Source: Coniella vitis | Taxonomy: Eukaryota; Ascomycota; Sordariomycetes; Diaporthales; Schizoparmaceae | Direction: 5' to 3' | DNA length: 64,000 nucleotides | NCBI GenBank assembly: GCA_011317545.1 | Contig: WUJK01000011.1 | Location: 1,131,501 to 1,195,500, forward strand | In this document: piece by piece, positions 11,242 through 22,500 of the stretch | Numbering within the stretch: position 1 is the first letter of the stretch | Layout: each line of letters begins with the position of its first letter | Translations under genes and position numbers: made by a program | Notes under the pieces: generated by a model | What the model was told of the DNA's origin: nothing | The model's database searches: none | What the model saw: the letters and a program-made list of their open reading frames with translations, nothing else

Positions 11242-14200
11242 GAGAGACTGATAAATCTCTTTTCTCTTTCTCTTTCTTGGTTGCGTGTGTTCATTCGTCA
11301 TGAAGATTGAACAAGAAATCAACTTCAATATTGGCTGCGGGTATGGATAAAGGGGGATCGTCTCGTAGTGATGATCACTTATAATAACCCTGGGGTTCTG
11401 ACTTCTTCTTCTTTTTTTTTTTTCTTTCTTCCTATCTCTTCTTTGTTTCCTACTTTCGCTAATCATTGGTGTAAAGAGAATGTCTAGTAAGGACAAGGAA
11501 AACACAAAAGATTCGCTGTGTGAGGTTGCCTCTCACTTTCTTCACTTCTCTTTTGTTTTCTGCTCATATCAAACCCCCTCTATATTTGCGTTCTTGTCCC
11601 TTTTATTCAAATTGTTCTTTTGTAGGCCGTCCTTGGCCCAAGTCGGAGCCAATTGACCCAGGGAAAATACCTTCCTAGAGAGTATATACTGCTTGGCGTT
11701 CTTTTCCATGAAATGATTTTTGGATAGTAGTCGATAGGAGCACGAGGCAGAGGAGGAGGAGGAGAGAACGAGATTGAGTACGAAAACTGGTCGATTATGA
11801 AGAAGCACGCAGTAGAAATAAGAAAGAGGGAGAAGGAAAAAAAAGATGGCCGATAATACCAAGATCCAGATCTGAGCGTACGATACCTACTTTTACTTGT
11901 TTTGACGGCAAAATTATCCAACCCAACCAGTGTACCTTGTACACACAGACTCTCACAGAGAGATAACCTTAAGTTTTAATGAGAAATAAAATAAAGATTC
12001 GTTGGAGGTGATATAAGCCATAATATACCAAAGTGCTTTTATCTAGCGCTCTGACAATAAGAGGTCTCGTGTGTTTAGTCTTTTCACCTCATGCTAGAGC
12101 CTATGCCCCACTCAACTCGCGTAAGTAGAAAATACAATAGTAGATGAGATGATGGGGAATCTGAAACTCAAGCATATCGAAAAATCACTCTTGAAGGGGC
12201 TCAAGCCCACCCTTTAAACAGAGATGAGAGCACGCACAGATCTCTTTTTCTTTGTTTTCTCTGGTTTTCGGGGGCTTGCATGGCAATTTTGGGTGGCAAC
12301 TTTGGGACGATAATCGTCTCAAGTGCTAGGCCCCGGCTTGAATGTTTGGCGAAAACTAAACACCACGCGTAGATCCAAGATGGCTGTCTGTCGGTCTGGG
12401 ATGACAACCTGTTCAGCAAGGGGGGCGGTGGATGGAATGAACATTCAGTTGATAGACGACTTGATGTTAACGATATTTATCTGGTATACATGGGAGTATC
12501 AATCAGATGCCTCGAAGATAATCTACTTTCAATACGAACATTGGCAGCACTTACTGTGATAACAGTATCACAAGTACTTAGATATCTTCACTCTCAAAAT
12601 GTCTAGACATGGATCCCAAGCCATAACGTGGCTTGGGTTACTTATCGATAAGTATGAGTACAGGTTCGGGAATGCGCCACACGGTTGGGACACCACGGGC
12701 TCTACACATACATAGTATCAGGAGGCGTTTCATCGTAGTCTGAGAAGAGTATTGCGAAGGCCATTTTGCACGCCTTTCCCAGTTCCAATTTGTTATTTTC
12801 CCCCCTCTCTTGAAGAATTCGCCAGTTACATAGTAGTGGTGAAATGATTCAACCCCCGACCTCGAATGACCTGTTTATTAGTCTGGAGTGGGGTTGGAAA
12901 ACAAGTTTCGTCCTTTGCTTCATGTATATAGTGCTCGTCTGTTTTTTGTTCACGGAATGTTTGCCTCGAGTTGTTCCGTGAGGCGCGTTACCGCCTGCCT
13001 TGCGCGGTTTGTGATGGGAGAGGATTTGTCTAGTTGAGAGGTTGCAAGGCAGATGGCAGACAAATGAGCGACGTATTGGGCTTCGGCTGTCGTCGCCAAT
13101 GGAAAGAGGAGCGGGGGTCATCCCCAGATAACAGATAAGATAGAGTGAAACAGAGATATTTTCTGGCTACTTGGCGGCTTGGTAAGGACTCGTGCCCAGT
13201 CGTTATTGTGGGAAACATGAGATGGACAATGGCGGTCATGGCATGGCTAATCACATCGACTGTTGCTCTCACTCACTCGCTCTCGGAACAAAGAGAGCGG
13301 AGAGTTCGTTTCAGGCGATGCCGATAGCCATGGTCTTTCTATATTTCTCGTGTCGTTGACGCTGAGGCGGTGCCGTGTGGTTGTGCTGCTGTTCTTCCTC
13401 TTCTGCTCTGGTGCAGGCCATTGCCGCGGCCGAGGCCAAAGTGCTGACTTTGAGTGGCCAGCAGGCCATGTTTGTGTGGGCTCTTTGAGTGGTGCTTAGC
13501 CGCCAGGACTCTGCAAAGCAGCTCGAGGCCTGGGTTGTCCAATGTTCCACTGGGCGGCTGCTGCTTCAAGCCGGAACAAGGGCCCTCTGCCCAGTCGGGC
13601 GCAAATGAATGGCCAGCACGAGCCGGGCCCAAGCAAGAAGGTGTGGAGCGTTCGACGAGCCCGCGACAAGCAAAACACCACTGGCTCTCAGTCGCCCGGC
13701 GAGTCCAGGGCAGGGGGGTGCGGGAAGGGGTAGCACGGACCAGGCTGGACAGCAAGGCGGTACTTGTATACATTTATTTGGGCACTAGTGTGTACGTACC
13801 TTCTGTATCTGATCTGGCAACTAGCGTGGGTCGACTAGCAATATGGGCCGCAGCCGTGCGGTGCTCCCTACCTTGAACTTTGCAGAATCATGTCAAGACC
13901 CATTGTGAGCTGATTGCCTTCCTTTCTGTTTCCTCGACTTGTGTGCATTGCCGTCTGGAAGATTCAAGTTTAGCGCCAAGCTTTGTAAGGCCCCTGTCGC
14001 AAAACTCCCCAGAGATGCAAAACGGGGGCCCACAGGAAACGACAAGCGTTTAAAAAGCAAGAGGAGTGTCAGCTTTGACAGGGGTCTCCCCGCTCAGCCA
14101 GGAAACCAGCTGCCATTTGCCGACCTCACCCAAGTCAGCCTGTCCGCCCATGAGCCGCAAAACCTGTTGGCCCACCGCAGTGTTGCTGTTTCTTTGCCCG

Positions 14201-15594
14201 ATGAGTGGATGAGAAGCCTTCCCTCACTAGACGCTGCAGCTGGACACGCCCTATACATAATATGTGGTACTGATTAGAGAATCCAGAACGAAACACGGAC
14301 CCCAACCAGAGGTGACTCAGTTGGGGCTGGGGTCGAGCGAGGCAGGTGAGTTGCAGGTTGGCAGGCCATTCTCGCTCAGCCCCGCTCGTGTTAGATTCAA
14401 TATTCAATATCGCATGCCTGGCGCTGAAGGTCGGCTTGTCTCTACCTGGTATTCAGGTACGTTTGGCATACCATGTGCTGCAGCGAAAGCAGGCAGATAG
14501 ATGGTGGAATGGTGTTGTGGCTTGCAGGCTGTCTCGAAGACTTGCTTAGCAGACAAGGAGGACCCCTGTCTTTTGTTTTTGAGCGAAGGGTACGTATCTT
14601 TTTGACACTTGCACACTTCACGCTGCCTGCTACCCAACGATATTTCTTGTTCGTTACGACGCATCCTTTACCCAGCACCTACACCACGTAGAGGGACATC
14701 TCCATATGACCATCATGTTGCTCCACCTGCTGCTCTGCCGCTCGGCCCGTGCTGTCCTGGAAGCTCATCCCCCGATCTAGACCCTTCCTCCATCCCAAAC
14801 AGACTGGCGAGCACTCTCAGCCTCTCGTTGCCCAGCTGTCGGCCTCGCTGGGCAGATATTTGATATTCCGCCCTGTTCTCTCGGTTGCCAGATCCGACCA
14901 TATACTTGTACTTGCATCTGCACGTTGGAATGACGCGACTGGCTGCCGACTAGCCGTCTGTACATGGCGACTCGTGGTCGTGTCGTGCATATGAAATATC
15001 AGAATCGACCTGCAGCTTCTGGCCTTTGTCCTCTTGTCCATCCATCTGTATCGACCTCCATCTGTCCTTGTCTGCCTTGCTGCTGTTTCTCTATCCACCT
15101 GTTCGCCATTCTTGCGACTCTTGTGGCTGAGAACAATAGCGATCCTCTTGCCAGGGACAAAGCGCATTGTTGCCGGCGGACGACTTGATTGTCGAGTCTT
15201 TGCTACACCAGCCCAAGCCTTTCATCGCATTGTGCGCAATGCTATTGTGATTGGGAATCCCTTCCTCTTCTCCCCTTTTCCTTTTTCTCTTGCCTTCTTG
15301 ACCCATCAGCTGGCCTGATCATTCCCGCTGGACGTTCTACCAATTATTTCTCCATCTTCCATCTGCGAACTCCCACTTCTCTATCTAGTCACCGAGGCTG
15401 GACTTTGAGTCTTCATCTTTCGTCCCTCTACGCAACGCAATCACTGTCTACACTGACTGATCGAGTCCAACTTGAATTGGCAACCAAACAATCACCCTCG
15501 TCGCACTGCGCTTTTGATTTGTCGTACCATATCTTGGGTGACATTGACCTCTATTCCGTCTACCTCCTCAAACACCCCAACACCCACAGACACA
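11242..15594. other. Large non-coding interval, 4.35 kb
   Basis: Between abaA and the secreted-protein gene. The first part should hold the abaA 3' UTR and the last part, C/T-rich from about 14600 on, the leader of the next gene. Many short open frames occur on both strands, none with a recognisable domain or a convincing splice chain. It contains two adjacent palindromic elements at 12615-12653 and one near-copy of the TACATAGTAC motif at 12709-12718. Confidence 0.5.
12615..12653. repeat. Adjacent inverted repeat and 14-base palindrome
   Basis: CCCAAGCCA, a 5-base loop, then TGGCTTGGG forms a perfect 9-bp stem (12615-12637). Two bases later, ACTTATCGATAAGT (12640-12653) is a perfect palindrome containing back-to-back GATA cores. 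It lies in non-coding DNA about 3 kb before the secreted-protein gene. Confidence 0.7.
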
Positions 15595-17065
15595 ATGGCC
15601 AAGGGCAGTATGTTCTTCAGAGAGGCCCTCGTGGCCCTCGCCGCCCTATCCAGCCTGCCCACCTCGACCGCCCACTCGTGGGTCGAGCAGCTGCAGCGCA
15701 TTGCCGCCAATGGCACCATGATCACCCCCGTCGGCTACCAGCGCGGCTTCGTCTCGCGCGAAAACCCCCTCTTCAAGGGCGACATCTCGGACGATCTGTG
15801 GCAGCTGCCTGCCAATGCGCTGGGCCGGACCGAGATTTACAAAAACGACACCATCTGCAGCCCCCAGCAGTCGACCAGCAACTACACGAGCGAGTTCCCG
15901 CGCCTTGTCACCGCCGCCGGCGACTACATTGCCCTGCGCCACGAGGAAAACGGCCACGTCACGTTGCCCCAGAACCAGCAAAACAAGCCTCGCAACCGCG
16001 GCACTATCTATGTCTACGGCACCGAGGATTCGCGGCCCAATGACACGCTCGTTTCCATCCACAAGGTCTGGAACGTCGACGGCACGGGCGGTGATGGACG
16101 CGGCCGTCTGCTGGCCACGCGCAACTATGACGACGGCCAGTGCTACCAGGTCAACGACGGCAACATCTCGGTCTCGCGCCAGAAACAGTTCGAAAAGGTC
16201 GCCAGCAACCCCGAGGGTGCTGATCTGTGGTGCCAGTCCGACATCCAGCTGCCGTCCGACATCACCACCGGCGCCAACTACACCCTCTACTGGGTTTGGG
16301 ACTGGCCCACGCTCAACAAGGCCAACGCCATGCCGGGCGAGAGCGGCGTCAATGTGACGCGCGAGGAAATCTACACCTCGTGCATCGACCTGCAAATTGT
16401 GGATGCCTGCTCCGACGAGCTGAGCGACTCGGCTGCCTGCTCGTCTTCTTCCTCTTCGTCCTCGTCCAACTCGACCTCGGTCAAGACGACAAAGACAAAC
16501 ATGCTCGAGACCTTTGACAAGAGCCAGTCGTACGGCTCTGCTGCCGTCCCCCAGGAGCTGACGGGTAACTTTGCCGTCAGCGTCGAGGATGCCTCTGCCG
16601 ACAGCGGCTCCAACGATGGCATGTCTGCCCCGCCTAACCTGGCCACGGCCTCTAGTGGTGGTAGCACAGCAGCTGCTGGTACAGCTACTGCTTCCACCTT
16701 CCAAACCGTCACGACATCCAAGAGCCAGCAGGCCTCCACAAGTCAGCAAGGTGCCCAAACGGTCACTGTGGCCTTGAGCACAGTCACAGTCACTTCTGTA
16801 AGTACTCCTTTTTCTGTCTGATTGCCGCAGCATGAGAATCCAGCAGTATCTAACAGAAATATAGGGTGTCACAACAACGACCGTCACCGCCACAACTCTT
16901 GCAACAGCCACTACCGATGCTGATGCTGCCGTCAGTGACGCCGCAGGCGCTGTGGCCGAGGAAAGCGATGGTGATCTGAGCGTGCCTGTTGCCACGCAGG
17001 GTGTCGCGCCTGCTGTGACCCCGTTTATGCGAAGAAGAGGCTCGAGGATCTCGATTCTCGAGTAA
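15595..17065 (+). CDS. Secreted protein with predicted N-terminal His (DUF7492-like)
   Basis: Exons join(15595..16797, 16865..17065), 467 residues. A signal peptide covers residues 1-26 (hydrophobic core ALVALAALSSL). The likely cut after TSTA would leave His27 as the first mature residue, followed by SWVEQL. The ordered domain runs to about residue 270, with paired Cys and YTLYWVWDWPT near its end, and N-glycosylation sites at about N39, N84 and N96. After that comes a Ser/Thr-rich stalk of about 170 residues typical of wall or secreted fungal proteins, ending in a basic tail with no GPI signal. The N-terminal HSW and the Tyr/Trp-rich strand resemble copper-dependent polysaccharide monooxygenase folds; I place it with the fungal DUF7492 family from memory, and the enzymatic idea is inference. 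The intron could also use acceptors a little upstream; the chosen one keeps the longest frame. Confidence 0.82.
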
Positions 17066-18106
17066 AGGAAAGATGCGAAGGAGACGCGGATACGACCTCC
17101 TGCTAGGGTGTATCTCTGTCTTTTTGTCGCTTTTTTCTTTTCTTCTTGTATACATGTTTGTTCTTTTTTCTTTTGCCCTTGACAATCACTCCCTCTTGTT
17201 CTGCTGCCAAGCGCTTTCATGGAAGAGGGGGGTTCAACGTCTATGTTCTTGGGGCGGGTGTTCATTTCATGTGGCATGATTTAAACGGTCAGGATTTCCA
17301 GTTCCGGTCTGATCTGGGTGGATTTTCTAAATGCGACCCTGGTAACGACGGTATGGTACATACAGTGGTCGGAGGGCAACGGGAACCAAAAGAATCTAGA
17401 AAGGATGCTCTCAAATTACCAAGTAATATTGGTTGCTTTCCTTTTTTTGTTTCGTTTTGGGTTTTTGAGCTTCCTGTCTCAATGTTCTTTTTTTCTTCCT
17501 TTAAACGTGGGAGGTTTGTGGTTTGTGGGACATGATATATGAGAATGAGTGAGAGGATATTACACTGGCTGGACCATCTACGGAGAAATACGAGAACTGC
17601 AAATTTGATATACCCCCAACAAGAGGAAGAAGAATGATGGATGTTATCTTTGAGAGGTCGTTTCATGTCGTCAACGATGATGCTGCTGCTGCTAATGGTG
17701 ATTAGAAAGGGGGCTCTTTGAGTTATGGTGGAAAGGGAGGGGCGTTGGAAGTCATATATACCCCGGTGGTTGGTTCTTGTTTGATTTCTTACTTTGCAGA
17801 ACAAAATATACGGCTGCTTCTGTGATTCTTGTACCTCTCCTCTTGTGCTGTCTGCTCTATAGTGGTGAAGTGTATTGCAGTGTGGAATAACATGCGCACA
17901 ATCCCGTCTGCTTTTTTAGTAGTCTATTGTCAAGTAACAAGGCGGCATAGAGTGGATGATGAAATGAATCCGTGGTCCCAACATGCACAAATCCATGCAT
18001 CTTTATACCCAAAAGACACCATATGTAGACCAGTCTTGTTCTTTTTTTTTCTCCTAGTTTCCTTGTTCTTTCAGCTACCTAGACTCACGCAGAAGCTACC
18101 CTCTCT
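17066..18106. other. Convergent intergenic region, 1.0 kb
   Basis: Lies between two genes that end towards each other, so it should contain both 3' UTRs and terminators. Several T-rich tracts are present (for example about 17120-17175, 17440-17510, 18030-18065). No coding exon was found. Confidence 0.55.
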
Positions 18107-19592
18107 CTACAACTCGCCGCACTGCGCAACGACAACGTCCAGATCCGGCACGTCCTTGCCCCTGCGGCCCGTCTTGGTTGCCTCCATCTTCTTGACAACG
18201 TCCATGCCGTCGGACACGCGGCCAAAGACGACGTGTTTGCCGTCGAGGAACGGCGTCGGCACGGTAGTGATGAAGAATTGGGAGCCGTTTGTGTTGGGGC
18301 CGGCGTTCTGTTAGGAGGGTGATGGGGGGGGGGGGCTCTTGTCAGCTTTTATGGTTCAAATAGGACACAGCGTTCAGGCAATCAGAGAAAAAGGCAAGGA
18401 GAAAAGGGGCAAAAGGAAAACAGAGGCGGGGGAAGATGGCTTACGGCCATGGAAAGCAGGCCCTCGGTCTCGTGCTTGAGGGTGAAGTTCTCGTCGGCAA
18501 AGCTCTTTGTGCCGTAGACGCAAGTCGAGCCTGTGCCGTCGCCGTGGAGGAAGTCGCCGCCTTGACACATGAACTTTGGGATCTTTTTTTTTTCGCTTGA
18601 GTTAGCCCGCTGTTCTCTGTTTGTTTCTTTCACCATATCGAAGTTTTCCCCCTTTCCGTCCGTCTTGTGTGGGGAAGCCTCTTGTGCGTGTAGTGCTCTT
18701 TACCAAGTCTTACAAGAGACAAGGACAAAAGAAAAGACCAAGTACTGACTATGCGGTGGAAGCGCGATCCCTTGTAGCCCTGCGGCTTGCCATTGACCTT
18801 GTACTCGCCGGTACACAACTGGCGAAAGTTCTCGGCGGTTCGCGGCACGACGTCCTTGAAGAGCTCGAATGTTATACGCCCTAGGGGTTCACCTGTGTTG
18901 AGTGTGAGGGGGGTAGTTAGCAAATGGGGGCCCTCGATTTCTGCTGTTTGTGCTCTGGGTGGTGCGTGTGGCTCGCCGAGCCCCAAGAGAGCTCTCTTGG
19001 TTTTATATTTGTCCCAGTGCGAGATGAGGAAGTGGTGACAGCTCGCAACGATCAGGTTGGGATATTGGTTGTGCGGCTGCTGGTCCGATGTAGGCCAGTA
19101 CTTTTCTCACTCTGCTGCCACAGAGTGGATGTCGCCGTCACTTGTCCTCATATTGAAGCCACGCGTCCGGACCAGATAGGAACCGACGGTTCCTGTGAGC
19201 CAAGAGGAGCAAGTTCCTCTTCCTTTTCCAATCCAGCCGACAGCCTCGAGGCATAGCTTGCAACAGCAGACCAAAGGCATCCATGTCCTCGGTGGAGGGC
19301 GAGAACCACAGGAGAGGAGGAATGGGAGATGGCCAACTTACCACCCAGCGTAATGTCAAAGAAGACTCTATCAGATACTTGATCAGCAATATGTTCATCC
19401 AATATAGCCTGGGACGACTTTATCACCAACGTAAACTTGACGACCGCAGAAAGTGGTTGGCATGGGGTTAGGGTTCTGCTTTCTGAAAAAGCTAGCACTG
19501 CCTGGAGCTGACGAAGCAAAAGGTGAGCCAAGTACACACCAGTGGTTGACTTACAGAGGGTTGCCGTTCTCGGGCAGTTGTGTTGGTGCCAT
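18107..19592 (-). CDS. cyp3: Cyclophilin H, peptidyl-prolyl cis-trans isomerase
   Basis: Catalyses proline isomerisation; the H subfamily associates with the spliceosomal U4/U6.U5 snRNP in animals. Five exons: complement(19555..19592, 19342..19367, 18750..18892, 18445..18582, 18107..18307), 181 residues, the size of a single cyclophilin domain. Visible hallmarks: VFFDITLGGEPLGRI, TAENFRQLCTGE, GSRFHRIIPKFMCQGGDF, NTNGSQFFIT, LDGKHVVFGRV and the C-terminal QCGEL. The catalytic Arg (R68, in FHRI) is present. At the position of the cyclosporin-binding Trp of cyclophilin A this protein has Phe135 (TPFLDGKH). Exon 2 is only 26 bases and intron 2 is 449 bases. All phases join. The short N-terminal MAPTQLPENGNP supports a cytosolic or nuclear protein without signal peptide. 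Confidence 0.96.
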
Positions 19593-22500
19593 GTTTGCTG
19601 GTTAGCTGCAGGGCCTCGCCTCTGGTATGGAGGGTTACAGGATTTGTTGTTTTGGTTCTTGTGACCTTTTGGAGCGTTACAAGGTCGAGCATTTTCACAG
19701 GGATCTTATAGTGGACAGGGGTGCTACTTGGGTTGTCGGGCTACTTGGATGCAAGGGTACGTGCTCCTAGTATCACTCGTACTTGGCGGCTCCCAGCACC
19801 ACTTCTCAACTTCTCAACGACCATCTCTTTGCATGATTCTTGCGTCGAGTTTCAGTAAGAATTACATGCTCTGCTTATACCTGGTGGTGAGTGGATGTCA
19901 GTCAGCTATTCGAAGCACAGAGAGCGTAGCTATCTGAGCAGCCCATATTGCGAGCATCAGAATGACTTTAATATTCGATGCCTGCCTCATGTCACTCCTC
20001 TGCTGCAGGAATTGGGGCTGTTCAATCCCCAGATAGAACGCCCCAACTGTTGGAGGAGGGGCTGTGGTTTCGATAGCTCCATCTTGTATAGCCGGACCTA
20101 GGATATACTGCCAGTCTGGCGACCAGGCACCAGGCTTCTATCACGAGACTGGCCCCAGCAGCGCCACGCCTTTTGGCCATGAGGGCATATATAGCAGAGG
20201 TAGTGCAACCCAACCGGTGCCACGACAGCTGCATTCACCTTTCCCACGCCGCGCACGTCATTTGTGATCCAGGTCGAGTTCCATGACTTGTCTGTATGTC
20301 TCTTTCTTTTTCCCCATCTCTCTCCCCATACATACAAGCTCTATAGAAACACCCTGGGCGGAAAGGAATTCAAGGAGCAGCCTGGGTCAGGAAGCTCAAT
20401 GACGACATGTTTGCCTCCCAGCACAGATGTGGTGCAAGAAACAGTGGAAGCATCAATCAAAGTCTCTGCACGCCAGTCAGCCACGCTGAGGTAGAAAGGT
20501 ATTTGGAGCTGAACATATAAAAGTTTACCAATAGCATTACAACCATATCCAGAATAAAGCTTGGCATCGAGCACTCAAAGAGCTTCAACAACGTACCGCA
20601 CCAATTGCCAACGCTATCTGTAGTAAGCTTTCCAAACGTTGCGCTTCCTTGATCTTACCCTTGACGCTTTACGCATTGTTGAACCTGCGACGCTCGATTG
20701 TGTGTCTGCCTTGGCACTGGTTCTGAACACATCGCCCACTTTCATATATTATACACCGCTGCTTGTCAACGACGTTTGGGTGACAAAGCCTGAAACTCCT
20801 CTACTTGCCACATTTGGACATTGAACGAGCCCATAGTAGGCTGTCAAGGTATCAGGCAGCATAGGCAGAGATGGCTTACTTTGCCAGACTCCAAGCCGAG
20901 GCCAGCATATCGGGCCGACCCTTGGGGCTCTTTTTGATGCCGTACCTGGAGGAAGTCAAGACTTATAGCTATACTTTGGCATTTCCTTGATTCAAGCAAC
21001 GGCCCGGCCTACTTCCACAAGTTGAACTCTGTATCCTTACTCGGGTGTGAAGCACTTGAAGTACTATGTAATCGCACATATACGCCATGAGTACGATTCG
21101 CAAACACACCGAAACATCCAAGCCCTCCACTCACGACGAGGTTGCATATATTGCAAACTCCTAGATTGAAAAGAAAGAAAAAAGAAGAAAAAGGAAAGCA
21201 ATTTGGCAAGAGTACATATGGTACATGTCTTATATGATGGCCACGATCGACATCCAGAATGTGTTTTTTTGGGGTGTCATGCGTGATGTGCCATGTGTAC
21301 ATAATACACTGTTTGTGGATTCAGTTATCTTCCCTCGGAAGATTCCACATGTCAAGGATGGCCTCCAACAGTTCTTACGACGATATGGTGTAGCACATTC
21401 CGGTAGTTCCGAGGGTATGCGTGGACCATATCATCCCTCTCCACCCACACAGCCAATTGGTACTTGCTATAATCTGCGGTGTATACGTACGCAAAGGCTA
21501 ACTGCCACCTGTATTTGGTGAGAAAAGTCTATTGTTATAGTGTGCTGATAAATATCAAGTACATACGATACTATGTAGCTGTGCAACTGGGTTGCGATCA
21601 AATAATGCAGGCATAGAGATGCTCTCAATGTGCACTTGAACTTTCCTATGGGCTGGCTGTTCATGTCAGCCCTGGAGGACATTTTTCAAGCTCTATGACG
21701 GAAAAGCCTTTTGTTGGTCCCGAGGATTCCGTCTTACTCGGGCCAGGCTAGTACTTGCACACAGATATGTACGGATCTTGGGGCCGGGAACGGGCCGCTC
21801 TACTATGTATATCGCTCTCCCTGTATGGCTGCTCGATCGGTGGTAAAAGGAATTCGGCCCCCAGCCTTCCCTGCCCGGTTGCACCAAGTCAGCCAACTGC
21901 AAAGGCAGATTCAGCCGCTCTGCATGCGCGCTCCCCGAATGGGCACAAACCAGGCTCATACATAGTATTCAGGTACCGTTTTCTTTTGTGCAAACGCGGC
22001 ATGGGGCGCAGGGCGGCACTACGGTTGCCGAGACGGCACACAAGATTCTGTAACCAGTCTGATTTCAGGATGGTGGAGTCCCCTGTCTGTTGGGCTGAGG
22101 CGCCTGGATCTTTGGTCGGGAGTTGATGAGCCTGCCTGGCAGCTTGGATAGCCGGTCTATCGAGCAGTGATTTCGAAGTACAACCCTAGCTGCCGATCGG
22201 GCTGATGACTTCCGATAGGTACTATGTTCAAGGTTGTCAGAGTGGCGGTTGGGCGCAGCGAGTCCCATGGGGTTTTTATCTCGTCGGTGGTTTTGCGTCG
22301 CCAAGAGGGCAAGAATTGGGATCCTTGGGAGGAGCAGGCATATCAGTAGGTGGTCAGACTACTTGGGCATTCCCGTAGCCAACACGCCGGTATTTGTGGG
22401 CTTGACAGTTCCGCGGGCCTGTGTCTCCGGACAGCTTCGTTGCATGGCCAGCAGCAGCCCAGCAACTCTAGGCTGGGCGCAGAGTGTCAGCACGTGCATA

